From Carya illinoinensis (Eukaryota; Streptophyta; Magnoliopsida; Fagales; Juglandaceae), in contig NC_056762.1 of assembly GCF_018687715.1 (NCBI RefSeq), positions 44,447,520 to 44,511,519 on the forward strand: 64,000 nucleotides of DNA, read 5' to 3'. Both the position numbers and the translations under genes were made by a program. Positions 11,201 to 24,177 of the stretch are shown here, piece after piece; positions within the stretch are counted from its first letter, which is position 1, and the number at the start of each line of letters is the position of its first letter. Below the pieces are notes generated by a model. The model was not told the origin of the DNA and made no database searches. It saw only the letters and a program-made list of their open reading frames with translations.

Positions 11201-14200
11201 AGGCACAAGAGCTCCTCTGTATGCCATGGTAATATATTTCCAATAGACTGAAAACCCAACTTTACCTTTCTCTCTCTCTTCTTCTTGGATAATTTGTCCT
11301 TTTGACCCGACTATGTCATCTGCTTTACCATCTTGATTATCTTTATTTTCTTGTTTTTCAACAACCTCATTAGTACTAGCCATATTACCAACCTCCTTCC
11401 TCGTACTTGTACTTTTAGAAACTGAGCCTCCCTCAGCAGAATCGAGAGCTGACAAAGCTTTCTTGTGCGCTCCCACGAGTTCCATAAAGTCGGTTCCTGA
11501 ATTAAGGATATCATCGTACTTTCCAGCTTGAGTAATTCTTCCATCTTTCATGACCTAACAACAATTTATACACAGAGTTCAAAGGTAGCCATAATTTTAG
11601 CCCATAAATGAAAATCCGAAAAGAAACTAAGATGCGAATGGCTCACAAGGATAAGATCAGCAGCGGGTAGGAACTCCACTTGATGAGTAACATAAACCAC
11701 CGTTTTTGAACTCAAAAGTCCCAACAAACATTCCTGCCATATAGAAATAAATGAATTCAGAAAAAGTTTCAGAACCCCTACAGTAAACAAAACAGAACAA
11801 AGTGCATCGGTAGGTCAACATTAATGACCATTTATGTAGAATAAATTAGATCCTAACCTCATCCCGACTGAAAATTTATAGGGAGGTAAATTACCTTAAA
11901 CAAATGGGATCCAGTATGGGCATCAACAGCACTAAAGGGATCATCAAACAGATAGATATCAGCATCTTGGTACAGAGCACGTGCAATTTGAATTCTTTGC
12001 TTCTGCCCGCCACTCAAATTGATTCCTCTTTCCCCTATGACTGTCTGATCCCCAAACGAGAGAATTTCCAGATCCTTCTTCAAGGAGCATGCTTCAAGGA
12101 CCCTCTCATATTTTTCTCTATCCATAGCTTTACCGAACAATATGTTCTCTTCTATCTTGCCACTTTGTATCCATGGTGACTGAGCAACATAGGCCTTTGT
12201 TCCACACAACTTAATGATCCCAGATATCTTAGGGACTTCTCCCAGGATACATGAAAGCAAACTAGATTTTCCTGAACCAACAGTCCCACAAACTGCAACC
12301 CTCATGCCATTTTGCACTTTGAAATTTATATCTTTCAACGTCGGATTAGGGGAAGATAAATCCCAGGAGAAATTCCCATCAACAATCTCTATTGTTGTAT
12401 CAGTACCACCTCTAGGAAGCCTCTCTATAACATCAGATGGCAAGTCATCAAGACGAAGAAACGATGCAATTCGATCAAGGGACACTTTAGTTTGAACTAT
12501 CATTGAAATTGTATCAGGAAGACTATAGATGGGCTCCTGAAGAATCCTAAACGTTGCAAGTGCAGATAAGATCTTGCCCGACTCAAGTGGGATCCCCATT
12601 AGCATACAAGCACAAAATGTGACCACAGACACAAATGTCGGGGCACCCCAGAAGACAAACGAGGTCATTGCCCAAGTGTAAACAAATTTCTTTAGCCATC
12701 CTGACTCTGTATTCCTGAGCTCGGTAATTCTAGATAGAAACTTCATCTCCCATCCTTGAAGCTTGAGAATCCTCATGTTCCTCAAAATCTCAGACGTTGC
12801 CTTCATCCTTCTGTCTTTCGATTCCATTATCTTGTCTTGAAATTTCTCCTGTAATTTTCCCAAAGGAAAATTTGCCAACATAACAAGTATAGTTGCAACA
12901 AAAGCCGCAACTGAAGCAAGCCCAAGATTTTTATACAAGATTAACAAAGCAATAGCAACTTGCACAAGGACCATCCATGGATCGTGCATATACCAAGTGA
13001 AGTCACCTACCCTCTCAGCATCAACGGCCATGAAATTGATGATCTCTCCACTAGTGTGACCCTGCTTTGACTGGCATGAAAGGGTGAGACCTTTATTGTA
13101 GACCATTGTGACCAATACTGCTCGGACCCTAATTCCAACCTGTTGCACCCTAAAGAACCAGTGCCTCTGTGAGATGCATTCCGCAAGTTTTGCAGTGAAA
13201 AATACTGAAACAAGAACATAGCCTTCACTCTTGAAGTCCCGCCGCCCATTGAGGTATTGGACAAAAGTGTCAATAAGATATGGTCCGACATAGGTAGCCA
13301 GTGTGTATACCATCGCGAGAAAGGCTGTCAAAAGAATTTCCTTCCATGCCGTGGAGATTAATACCTTCACCAGCTTCAGTGTGGTCACTCCCTTATTTGT
13401 ACCACACTCTGCCAGAAGCTTATTCCTAAAAGTTGGAAAGGCCCCAACTACGCTTTCACTAGAAGCAAGTTGAGGAACATCCTCAATGTCTAATGTCTTC
13501 TTGTTGCCAGCAGCAATTAGAGAGCCCATCCAAGAGAACGTAAGGATGCTGAAAATCCCAGCAGTTGAATAAGGGGTTAGAGTTTCACCCCCTGTAGGCT
13601 TATTTGACTCTGCTTCATTAGTTGCACTAGAATCACCATTCAAAAGAGGTTCTTCAATAAGGGTATCTTCGCCCTTATTCTTCACAAAGAACCCCACATA
13701 ACAGAAGAACATACCCATGACAAGGGAGACGACATCGGAAACAAAATACTGAAGGGAAAAATGAACGTGTTCTCTGTAAAGAACGATGTCTACAATAAGG
13801 CTATAACCAGAAATGGAGAGGTAGAAACCCCACCAAACTCTCAATAAAAATGGGTACTTTGTTTCACCTGAATTAAAGGATGGGGCACGCAAGTAGACAC
13901 AAACTGCAGCCCAAGCAAGGGTCCTAAGCGCTAAATCTAAAAGGGTAACAACCCCTTCTTCGGACCAACCATTTCTATACCAATAGAAGTAATTCAATAA
14001 ACATAAGACAAGACTAAACGCAGAAACACCCAAACAACAAATTAGAGTTAGTTTATAGTACAAACTCCGGGTGTTCTTAAACCTTTCCTTTGGACCTTCA
14101 CTGTAACCCGCCCTGAATTTCTTGGACACCCATGAGATGGTCAGGACAAACAACAAAACCAGGTGAAATGAACCAGAAAACCCACGTAGGAAAATGGGTT

Positions 14201-14294
14201 TGAGGAGAAAATCAGTATTCGAGTACAAGAGTGAGGAGTAGTTGTGCAAGAACGAGATTGACATACCGTGCTTTGACGAAGGAAGAGGTTCCAT
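8214..14294 (-). CDS. ABC transporter C family member, ABCC3-like (copy C), full length
   Basis: Ten exons: 11895-14294, 11647-11733, 10904-11554, 10532-10696, 9766-10060, 9434-9648, 9014-9319, 8796-8859, 8470-8709, 8214-8320. They total 4530 nt, giving 1509 residues, with GT-AG introns and no internal stop. Order: TMD0 and TMD1, NBD1 (Walker [10 protein letters not shown] near 670, signature LSGGQ near 760, Walker B IYLFDD near 780), TMD2 and NBD2 (Walker [10 protein letters not shown] near 1299, WSMGQ near 1402, Walker B VLVLDEA near 1423). Length and layout match plant MRP/ABCC pumps of the AtABCC3 type, which by family knowledge use ATP to move glutathione conjugates and other organic anions into the vacuole. 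I chose the methionine of [10 protein letters not shown] because copy D starts there; an in-frame ATG two codons upstream (14300) exists only here. The NBD2 Walker A has Asn where the other copies have Ser. Confidence 0.93.
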
Positions 14295-14608
14295 TTTCAT
14301 TTTTGTGGAGGTGTTCTGTGAGATGGGTGTGCAAGACTTCGGTGGATTCTATGTTAAGAGCAACAGATTTTCTCGTGTATATACAAGGAAAGAGTTTGCG
14401 GGCATGGAGGAATAGAGTCCAAAATTCAAAGTGAGAGAGAGTCAAAGGAACCTTTCCTTGAGCAGCGGATAACGTGGCCAGCAAGACTGGGAGGTCGGAC
14501 ACTGCCACGAATGTGCTGCAAAATGACAAACAAGGGGCTGACGTTTTTGCCAGAAGGGACTGGGAGTGGAGTCGTGGACTCGTAGAGGGAGAGAACGCAG
14601 TTTGATCA

Positions 14609-14615
14609 TTTTATA
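14609..14615 (-). promoter_or_regulatory. Candidate TATA box of ABCC copy C
   Basis: On the minus strand the sequence reads GTATAAAATG about 315 bases upstream of the start codon. In copy D the aligned stretch (around 35785-35796) reads GTAAAAAGG, so the motif is broken there. Position and sequence fit a plant TATA box with a leader of about 280 bases, but no transcript evidence is available. Confidence 0.4.
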
Positions 14616-14639
14616 CTGTCTACGATGTACTCTGGATAA

Positions 14640-15361
14640 CAATTAACAATTTAACAGCATTCTTTTCTTCTTTAATGCGTTTCTATCTTCAAATAGCTCC
14701 TTTTCTATTTTTTTTAAGAATTCAAACTAGAAGTCATCCAACGACTTAAGATGCATTGATGAATAATACCTGTTCCCTTTTTGTTTTGGGGTTTGAAACG
14801 ACTCAAGATTCTTACCCCATCACATAAGATGTCACAGTCGAACTAACTATTTAATAATTATTCTTAATTGACAACGTCAACATTTTTATTTGTAAAAAAG
14901 TAAAAATTCCAATTTCTTGCCTCACCTGTCCCCAAGTTGTGTGAAAGTCAAGATGATGATGGCGTTGTGATTTGCATGTGCTCATTTCGTTGTGTGCTCC
15001 GCAAGCAATTTGACCATTAATCCAGGACCATATTTTTAAAATAATAAAAATACTCTTATTTTACACTTTATAAAAATAACCACTTTAAATTAATAAGTTT
15101 TTTTTTTTTGGGGGGGTCGGGAAGTGGGATTTTAAGTACAATTTTGGAACTTCGATGCTTATAAACGAGAGAAATAAATATTATAATATAAATGGGGAAA
15201 TATTAAATAAATAAATAAATATTGGAATGTGAACACTTGGATATTGTGAAAGATTATGATATAAAGTATAACTTGTGGTGGAAGACCTTTCAAAAAAAAA
15301 AAAAACTTGTGGTGGAAGATTGTAAGGGGGACCAGTCACCAGACGATTTTTTAGTGGAAAA
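14640..15361. other. AT-rich upstream spacer of ABCC C
   Basis: No gene seen. The stretch around 14670-14790 resembles 46660-46750 (upstream of the D block), consistent with an old shared 5' flank. Short A-, T- and G-runs are present (15100-15116, 15292-15304). Confidence 0.5.
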
Positions 15362-16374
15362 TTAGACCAAAAGGGACAATTTTAATGTAGACTGTTGACT
15401 CTAAAGGTGCCACTTTTTTTTCTCGTGACCCCATCGATGGCTCGTATGTTTTTAATAAGATAAAATGAGTTAAAAGATAAAAATTAAAAATTAAATAAAA
15501 TATTATTAGAATATTTTTTTTAATATTATTTTTATTTTGATATTAAAAAAATTAAATTATTTATTTTATTTTATATAAAAATTTAAAAAAATTAAAAATT
15601 AGATAAAATAAAATTAAACAAGAATAATTATAAAAACAAATAGACGTTAGTCCTTATAAAAAGACAAAAAAGAAAAAAAGAAAAAAGAGTGGCACCGTAA
15701 GAGTGAACAATACACACTAAAATAGTCTCTTTTGGATCTGATTTTCAACCACTCTTTGTATTAGAAAAATTCTATTTATAAGTTTTCTACACCACACACT
15801 ATTCTTTTTATTATTTTTTTAATTTTTTTATAAATAAATATGTGGTATATAAATGATGAACAGTAAATTTTAATTATTTAAAAGAAATAAAATTAAAAAT
15901 ATATAATATGTGGTGTGTGAATTTTATGAATAGAAAAACTCCTTTGTATTATTATTGGCAGTGCAAACGCAGTTCTTGTTCAATGTTTGCTGAATGATCG
16001 GATCAGTTTCTTTGCACGTGTTTGACTACGTTTGTAACTTTGGCCAGACTTCGATAAAGATGGTTTCAAAGATGCTTTATAAATACACGTCACTTTTTAT
16101 AATATTGTACGTGTCTGTGTTTTGAAAGAATAAGTATTTTTATAAAATACTTCAGAAAATTAGCATCATTTTATAAAAATATTTTAAAACTTTTATAAAA
16201 ATATCTTTATTTTGAAATATTTATTATAAAATATGTTGTAAAATATATCATGTGCATATCATTACTCGTAACGTTTAGGAAGCTCCAAATCTTTTGGTAG
16301 CACAAGAGAACACAAAGGAGCACTTTGTACTTGCGCATGAAACTCATCAGTAGAAAGTACGGGTACGTAGGGCT
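15362..16374. repeat. About 1-kb direct repeat, left copy
   Basis: It aligns with 22631-23640: both begin caaaagggac, continue through a shared AT-rich repeat, a MITE-like element, the segment beginning attattggcagtgcaaacg (15951 and 23222) and the segment starting cacgtcactttttataat (16087 and 23399). They end at the point where hAT-type sequence starts. A partial third copy is at 36640-36975. The left copy is followed directly by copia-bearing sequence. Confidence 0.8.
15765..15945. mobile_element. MITE in the direct repeat
   Basis: The left end (ttctatttataagttttcta) and the reverse complement of the right end (ttctattcataaaattcaca) pair over roughly 25 bp, around an AT-rich non-coding core. 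A diverged copy occupies the same place in the second direct repeat at about 23030-23215, so insertion predates the duplication. Confidence 0.6.
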
Positions 16375-16379
16375 GAGCA

Positions 16380-16902
16380 TGTTGTGAAAAACGATGACAA
16401 TGAATTGAAAAATAACACCGAATGAGAAAACGATCACACACGCAATCACACACGACACAAGATGTACGTGGTTCGGCAAATTGCCTACGTCCACGGGAGC
16501 TGCAGAGGATTTTTATTATTGAGGAATCACACTACAAGATGGGTCACAACACTGTTCATCCACAGTGTTTTCGTAGCTGCTCTGTTACAGACTTAAGAGG
16601 CAAAAAACATATTTATAGTTCAAACGGCGGAATCCCTAAATCGTATGTTCGCTCGAGCGGCGTGTCGAGCGCGCGTCGAGCGAACTTCCCTTCCGCATCC
16701 CGCTCGAGCCCACTGTCGAGCTGACGTCGAGCGTTCGACTCTGCCTGATTTCGCTCGAGCGGCCAATGCCTCCGCTCGAGCGAACTCCTCCTGCTCGAGC
16801 TCACTGTCGAGCCAACATCGAGCGTTCGACTCTGTCTGACTTCGCTCGAGCGGCCAATGCCTCCGCTCGAGCGGTGTGGACCAGACTCCACATTCCTCAA
16901 CA
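16380..16902 (-). repeat. Copia 3' LTR
   Basis: Left-hand LTR of the element, 3' in its own orientation. On the minus strand the U3 part carries a cluster of the palindrome CGCTCGAGCG and related GTCGAGCG units (16650-16875), upstream of a TATA box CTATAAATATG (16609-16619). Confidence 0.93.
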
Positions 16903-16992
16903 ATTCTCCCACTTGGAGACTGGTACACTCGCTGTATCACCGTCTTCCTCAAACATGATATCCTCCACCTCTGCAACTCACTGCTCCTGTCT

Positions 16993-19900
16993 TCATTCTA
17001 GAAGACCAACTGAAGTTGCGCACAACTTCAGTTTTTCAAGCGTAACACCCTTTGTCAACATATCAGCAGGGTTCTTGCTTCCACATATCTTTTCAAGTAA
17101 CAACTGTCCTTCATCTAACAATGACCGTATGAAGTGATACCTGATCTGAATGTGCTTGGTCCTGGAATGGAATGCTGGATTCTTGGCAAGGAATATGGCA
17201 CTCTGACTGTCACTGTAGAGAGTGCCTTTCTGATTCTTCTTACCCAATTCTTCCAAGAAGCCTTGTAGCCATACTATCTCCTTTGCAGCCTCTGACACTG
17301 CAATATACTCAGCTTCTGTTGTAGACAAAGAAACTGTTTTCTGTAAATTAGAACCCCATGACACTGCAGTACCACCAAGTGTATAAACAAAACCCGTGGT
17401 ACTCTTTCTGCTGTCAATATCTCCAGCTAAATCAGCATCAACATAGCCCTGCACCTCCAAGCTCTCCCCAGAGAAACATAAACAGGTTTCTGAGGAACCC
17501 TTTAGGTACCTCAAAATCCACTTCACTGCTTCCCAATGTTGCTTTCCTGGGTTACTCATGTATCTACTCACAACTCCCACTGCATGGGCAATATCCGGTC
17601 TTGTACAAACCATAGCATACATAAGTGAACCAATGGCTAAGGCATAAGGAACCTTACTCATGTAATCTCGTTCCTCCTCTGACTCTGGTGACTGATTCTT
17701 GCTGAGTCTGAAGTGACTTCCCAAGGGTGTGCCAACTGGTTTAGCCTTGTCCATGTTGAACCTGCTGAGTACCTTTTTCACATACTCAGCCTGTGAGAGT
17801 CTCAACGTACCTCTGACTCTGTCTCTGACAATTCTCATGCCAAGGATTTGCTTTGCAGCTCCCAAATCCTTCATTGCAAAGTGCTCTGACATCTGCTTCT
17901 TCAGATTATTGATCTCATCAATACTAGCCCCTGCAATAAGCATGTCATCCACATACAACAGCAAAATAATGTAAGAATTGTCAAAATGCCTGACATAGCA
18001 ACAGTGATCTGCCTGACATCTAATATACCCTGCACTGTGCATAAAGTTGTCAAATTTCTTGTACCACTGTCTAGGAGCTTGCTTCAGGCCATACAAGCTC
18101 TTCTTCAGTCTGCAAACTGAACTTTCCTTTCCCTGTACCACAAACCCCTCAGGCTGGTGCATGTAGATGTCTTCTTCAAGGTCTCCATGAAAAAAAGCTG
18201 TCTTCACATCTAACTGCTCAAGAAATAGATCTTCAGTGGCAACCATAGCCAGTACCATCCTGATAGTTGTGATCTTTACCACAGGAGAAAAGATCTCAGA
18301 GTAGTCAATACCCTGCTTTTGCTGAAAGCCTTTTACAACAAGTCTAGCCTTGTACCTCTTACTGCCATCATGCTCAGTTTTCACCCGGTACACCCACTTG
18401 TTGTGTAATGCCTTCTTCCCTGATGGAAGTTCTGTCAACTCCCATGTCTGATTCCCTAGCAAGGAATCCATCTCGTCTTTCATGGCCAACTCTCACTTGC
18501 TAGAATTCTTATCTTGCAAGGTTTCTTCATAACTCTGCGGTTCTCCACCATCTGTCAACAGAATGTAATTCAAAGTAGGTGAGAAACGCTGTGGGGGACG
18601 TATAGTCCTAACTGACCTGCGAACTGCAACTGTAGGAGTAGACGGTTCTGAAACTGCCTGCGGAATAATAGGAATGGGTGTACTGGACCCACTCTCCCCG
18701 TCACTCTCATCTCTACACTGCACTGTGACCTCTGGTAGGTCATCCAATCCTACAAACTCGGACTCCTGAGGAGCTACTGCAGGAACTGTACTCGACTTAT
18801 CCTTGTACATCATTTTCTCATTGAAAATTACATTCCTGCTTCTTATGATTTTCCGACCCTGATCATCCCAGAAACGATAGCCAAATGCCTCGTCTCTATA
18901 GCCAATGAAATAGCATTTCTTTGACTTAGCCTCAAGCTTACTGCGAGCATCAGAATCAACAAGCACATAAGAAAGACAACCAAAAGTTTTAAGGTGAGAA
19001 AACTTAACCTCTTTCCCGCTCCAAACCTCCTCAGGCAATCCACAATCCAGTGGAACTGATGACCCTTTGTTTATCAAATAAACGGCAGTGCTGACTGCAT
19101 CTGCCCAGAAAGTGGGTGGTAGTCCAGCGTGCAACCTCATGCTTCTAGCACGCTCATTAATGGTCCTGTTCATACGCTCAGCAACTCCATTTTGCTGTGG
19201 TGTCCCAGGAATGGTCTTCTCCATTCTGATACCCTGAGCTGCACAGTACTCCTTGAACCCGCCATCAACATACTCAGCACCATTGTCAGACCTCAAACAC
19301 TTCAGTTTCAAGCCTGTCTCTGTCTCAACCATGGCTTTCCAAATTTTGAAAACATCAAATACTTCAGATTTATGTTTCAAAAAATAAATCCATACCTTTC
19401 TACTATGGTCATCAATGAACGTAACATAGTAGCGAGAACCTCCAAGAGATGCAACTGGAGAAGGACCCCACACATCTGTGTGCACAAGATCAAGTCTTCC
19501 TGTCTTTGGCGTCCTGCCACTTTTCAAGAAGCTGACCTTCTTTTGCTTCCCCATAACACAACTCTCACACATACCGAGATCAACTGTCTTCAGTTCTGGT
19601 AGCTTGCCTCTAGACAGAAGTTCCGTCATGCCCTTCTGACTCATATGGCCAAGCCTACAATGCCACAAATCTGCTGTGCTCTCTGCAACGGTAGTAGCAA
19701 TAGTGTCAATTAAACCAGTAGTCATATAAAGTGTACCAGTTTTCTTACCCCGAGCTAGTACCAATGCCCCTTTTGTGACCTTCCAGGTGCTATCTGAGAA
19801 CACCACTGAATGACCACACTCATCAAGCTGCCCAACAGAAATGAGGTTCTTCTTCAACTCAGGAATGTGCCTGACCTTTTGCAAGGTCCATTTGTTCTTG

Positions 19901-20898
19901 CCAGGGAGTGCAATGTCAATGTCTCTCATCCCCACTACGTTCAAAGCCTCACCATCAGCCAAATATACCTTCCCAAAATCACCTGTAACATAATTCCTCA
20001 TTAGTTCCCGGTGGGAAGATGTATGGAAGGAAGCCCCTGAATCCAGTATCCAGTCATGAACTGGACTATGAACTGCAAGCAATAGTGCATCTTGTACTTC
20101 TTCAGTTACCACATTAGCACTATCATTCTCCGTCTTCTTGGGGTTTTTGCAGTTTTTCTTTATGTGGCCAGCTTTGCCACAATTCCAGCAAGTTGCCTGC
20201 TGACCAGGCCTCGACTTGCTCTTGCCCCTATACTTTGATTTTGATCTTCCTCTGTTTGAATTCCTGTCATGTGATCTCCCTCGAGATTCAACATTCAGGG
20301 CTGAACTCAAACCCGAGGTCTCGCCTGAATCTTTCCTGCGCACCTCCTCAGCCAAAATCAAATCACGAATATCATCATATTTCAGTTTATTTTTACCAGC
20401 GGAGTTACTAACAGCCATTCTCATGGCTTCCCAACTATTTGGCAATGAAGCCAATAGTATCAGTGCACGTATCTCATCATCAAATTCAATTTCAACAGAC
20501 GACAATTGATTTGTGATAGTATTAAAATCATTCAGATGTTGTGCAACAGACGTACTATCTGCCATTTTCAAATTGAATAACTTTTTCATCAGATGTACCT
20601 TGTTATTCGCTGACGGCTTTTCATACATACCTGACAAAGCCGCCATGAGATCCGCCGTCGTCTTCTCCTTGATGACGTTGTGTGCATCGGATCTCGACAG
20701 GGTTAATCGAATAACCCCCAGAACCTGTCGATCCAACAGATTCCAACTAGCATCATCCATCTTTTCCGGTTGCTGCCCCAATAGTGGAAGATGGAGTTTC
20801 TTCCCATAGAGGTAGTCATCTATCTGCATCCTCCAGTATCCAAAATCCGTGCCATCAAACTTCTCGATCCCCGATACCTTCAATTCATCTCCAGCCAT
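16993..20898 (-). pseudogene. Copia gag-pol polyprotein with one premature stop
   Basis: The frame opens at 20898 (MAGDELKVSGIEKFDG) and runs to 16993, about 1300 residues, broken only by a TGA at 18493-18495. Order: gag with zinc knuckle CWNCGKAGHIKKNC (near residue 237), aspartic protease (DWILDSGAS), GAG-pre-integrase (HCRLGHMSQKG), integrase core (HTDVWGP onward), then, after the stop, reverse transcriptase (LLLYVDDMLIAG) and RNase H (ADLAGDIDSRKSTTGF). The TGA stands where the family usually has Trp (SSK-stop-ELAM), so a single G-to-A change explains it. Without read-through only gag, protease and integrase would be made; the RT part could still be supplied by other elements. Confidence 0.92.
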
Positions 20899-20919
20899 CG
20901 TTTCTCCTCAGACCCGAAC

Positions 20920-20938
20920 CTTGGCTCTTGATACCAAT
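20920..20938 (-). other. Copia primer-binding site
   Basis: Just inside the 5' LTR the minus strand reads ATTGGTATCAAGAGCC. It resembles the initiator-methionine tRNA complement TGGTATCAGAGCC, with one extra A. Confidence 0.75.
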
Positions 20939-21461
20939 TGTTGTGAAAAACGATGACAATGAATTGAAAAATAACACCGAATGAGAAAACGATCACACAC
21001 GCAATCACACACGACACAAGATGTACGTGGTTCGGCAAATTGCCTACGTCCACGGGAGCTGCAGAGGATTTTTATTATTGAGGAATCACACTACAAGATG
21101 GGTCACAACACTGTTCATCCACAGTGTTTTCGTAGCTGCTCTGTTACAGACTTAAGAGGCAAAAAACATATTTATAGTTCAAACGGCGGAATCCCTAAAT
21201 CGTATGTTCGCTCGAACGGCGTGTCGAGCGCGCGTCGAGCAAACTTCCCTTCCGCATCCCGCTCGAGCCCACTGTCGAGCTGACGTCGAGCGTTCGACTC
21301 TGCCTGATTTCGCTCGAGCGGCCAATGCCTCCGCTCGAGCTAACTCCTCCTGCTCGAGCTCACTGTCGAGCCAACATCGAGCGTTCGACTCTGCCTGACT
21401 TCGCTCGAGCGGCCAATGCCTCCGCTCGAGCGGTGTGGACCAGACTCCACATTCCTCAACA
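20939..21461 (-). repeat. Copia 5' LTR
   Basis: Right-hand LTR, 5' in the element's orientation, the same length as the left LTR with four substitutions. Same U3 layout: CTCGAG-centred palindrome cluster (21210-21435), then a TATA box (around 21168-21178). Confidence 0.93.
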
Positions 21462-21466
21462 GAGCA

Positions 21467-22630
21467 CCGACTTTTTGGAGTTGGTATTGTGGTCTTCCGA
21501 CTCCAACTTCAACTTTTATAGATTCCGCTTCGACTCCAACTCCGACTTATAGGAGCAGAGTCAGAGTTAAGCTTTTTTATTAGACTTTTTTATTTAATCC
21601 ATTTGATATTTTAATTTTACAATTTTAGACTCTAATCAGATTTGTGCTTCCATATCAATTTTTTTTTCAATATAATTTCTAATTTATTTAACCAAATTTG
21701 TCGAAATAAATCATTCACACAATGATCCTTCATGCTTAGATCTTTAAAACTTGATACACACATTAAAATCTTAGACACTGTAAAATAAAACAAAAATCAA
21801 ACTTGCAATAATAAACTTTCCAACTATGATTCACACATTAAAATACATAACCAAAATTACAAATTAAAATTATTTATACAAAATTACAAATTAAAAATAC
21901 ATAACCAAAATTACAAACTAATTATTCATCATCATCTATCCTCTCAAATTATCCAACCAACTCATGGCTCATCATCCATCAAGTTCTAATTTCATCAACA
22001 AGTTGCAACTTACAACAAAAGAACCAATACAAATTGCAACGAATTTCATTCCAACTTGTGCATGAAGAAAAAACAACAAAATTAGTATTACATGTTATAA
22101 GTTATTATAGAATGATAGATTGATTATTATAGTATATACATTAGTACTACATGGTATATTAGGTACATTAGTGTTACATGTTATTATGGTAAAAGTGTAT
22201 TATTTTAGGTACATTTTTTTCATACTAGTATTTAACTCACTATATAAGTTATAGTTATATAAAATATATATGATTAATATATAAATAATATAGATATTTT
22301 TATAATAATAATTAACTCATGCTAGTATATATATTATTGAGTTTAACTAACTATATAAGATATAGTTATATAAAATCTACATAATCAATACTTTAGTTAT
22401 TATACATTAATATTACATGTTATTATAAATTTATGATTTATATATTAGTGTTTATCCATTGGTGTTACATGTTATTATGCATTTTAGTATTTATACATTA
22501 TTATTACATGTTATTATATTTATATGATTACTATATAGAAAACTACATATATTTTTATTAAATATGTACAATATCGGAGTGAAGTCAGAACAGAGTCGAA
22601 GTCGGAGCCAGGGCATCGGAGTCGGAGTCG
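21467..22630. repeat. hAT-like or other DNA-repeat remnant interrupted by copia
   Basis: Both margins are rich in gactccaactc / cggagtcggagt motifs (21480-21550 and 22575-22632); the interior is very AT-rich with no open frame of note. The sequence left of the copia insertion (16360-16379) appears to be the other part of the same repeat. Its terminal inverted repeats could not be defined. Confidence 0.5.
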
Positions 22631-23640
22631 GAGCAAAAGGGACCATTTTAATGTGGACTGTTGACTCTCATGGTGCCACTTTTTTTTCTTCTTTCTCCTT
22701 GGATGGCTAGTATGTTTTTAACAAGATAAAATAAGTTAACATAAAAATTAAAAGTTAAATAAAATATTATTAAAATATATTTTTTTAATATTATTTTTAT
22801 TTTAAAAATTAAAAAAATTAAATTATTTACTTTATTTTATATAAAAAAAATTTTAAAAAATGTAAAAATTAGATAAAATAAAATTATATAAGAATGATTG
22901 TAAAAGCAAGCCGATGTTAGTCTTTATAAAAGGATAAAAAAGATAAAAGAGTTGAACCGTAAAAGTGAACAGTACACACTATAATAGTCCCTTTTGGATC
23001 TGATTTTTAACCACTCCTTGTATTAGGCAAATTTTATTTATAAGCTTCATACACTACACACTATTCTTTTTATTACTTTTTTAATTTTTTTCTCTTATCA
23101 AATATGTAATATATAGATGATGCATAAAAAATTTTAATTATTTAAAAAAGAATAAAATAAAAAAATTTTACAAAAAAAAAATTATGATTTGTGGATCTTA
23201 TAAATAGCAAAACTCCTTTGTATCATTATTGGCAGTGCAAACGCAGTTCTTGTTCAATGTTTTCTGAATGATCGGATCAGTAGTTTCTTTGCACGTGTCT
23301 GACTACGTTTGTAACTTTGGCTAGATTTGGATAAAGATGGTTTCAAAGATGCTTTATATTCCTGATCCCTAATTGCCAAATGTCTGCCTTATAAATACAC
23401 GTCACTTTTTATAATATTGTACTTGTCTGTGTTTTAAAAGAAAAAGTATTTTATAAAATTAGCATCATTTTATAAAAATATCTTTATTTTAAAATATATA
23501 TTATAAAATATGTTGTAAAATATATTACATGTATATTATTACTCGTAACTAAGTTTAGGAAGCTCCAAATCTTTTAGTAGCACAATAGAACATATATGAG
23601 CACTTTGTACTAGTGCATGAAATTCATCAGTGGAAAGTAT
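22631..23640. repeat. About 1-kb direct repeat, right copy
   Basis: Second copy of 15362-16374, containing the counterpart of its MITE (about 23030-23215) and ending at the start of the hAT remnant. Compared with the left copy it has a small extra segment (about 23361-23390) and scattered substitutions. Confidence 0.8.
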
Positions 23641-24177
23641 AGGTAGGCAAAAATTCCGCCCATTACGGCTCCGACGAGACTCCAACTTTGACAGAGTCAG
23701 AGTTTTTGAAAATCGGAATCAGGATTGAAGTTCGGAGCCCATGTTAGCTTCGAACTCCAACTTGCCTTTTTTTTTTTTTAAATCACATAATTAAAATAAC
23801 GCAAGACCCCATACTAAAGTAAATAAATGACGTCGTCCCGCTTGAGAAATGGCGTCGTTTCATGAAGAAGGGGGTCTAAAATGCAAGACCCCCTTCTTCC
23901 CCCCTTCACTTTCGTACAATACCTGTATTTGTAAACCATTCACTCATTTACTCAATTTTTTTTCTAAAATATTAGAGTTTCAAAATCATTTAATTGTCAC
24001 ATTATGGGTTGAAATTTGTGAAATGTGTATGATTTGTTGGTCATTTCAATGATTTATTGTTTGCATTTCAATTATTTCGGTTTGTAGGCTGTTAAATTTA
24101 AGAATTAGGGGATTTAGATTTTGAAAAAAATCGAGAGATTTAGATTTCAGTTCCATATAACATTCACTCGATTGTGG

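Larger units (their letters stand above)
16380..21461 (-). mobile_element. Young Ty1/copia retrotransposon (Tork/TNT1-like), nearly intact
   Basis: Two 523-bp LTRs (16380-16902 and 20939-21461) begin TGTTG and end CAACA. They are flanked by the 5-bp target duplication GAGCA (16375-16379 and 21462-21466). The element reads on the minus strand: 5' LTR on the right, a primer-binding site resembling initiator-Met tRNA just inside it, gag-pol, then a polypurine tract (AAGTGGGAGAAT) before the left LTR. By eye the LTRs differ at four positions, which implies a recent insertion. It lies in a hAT-like repeat remnant between ABCC copies C and D. Confidence 0.95.

Noticed and set aside
16613..16976. 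Arg/Ser-rich frames in the copia LTR
   Set aside because: They are produced by the CGCTCGAGCG repeats in several frames and on both strands; the region is U3 DNA.
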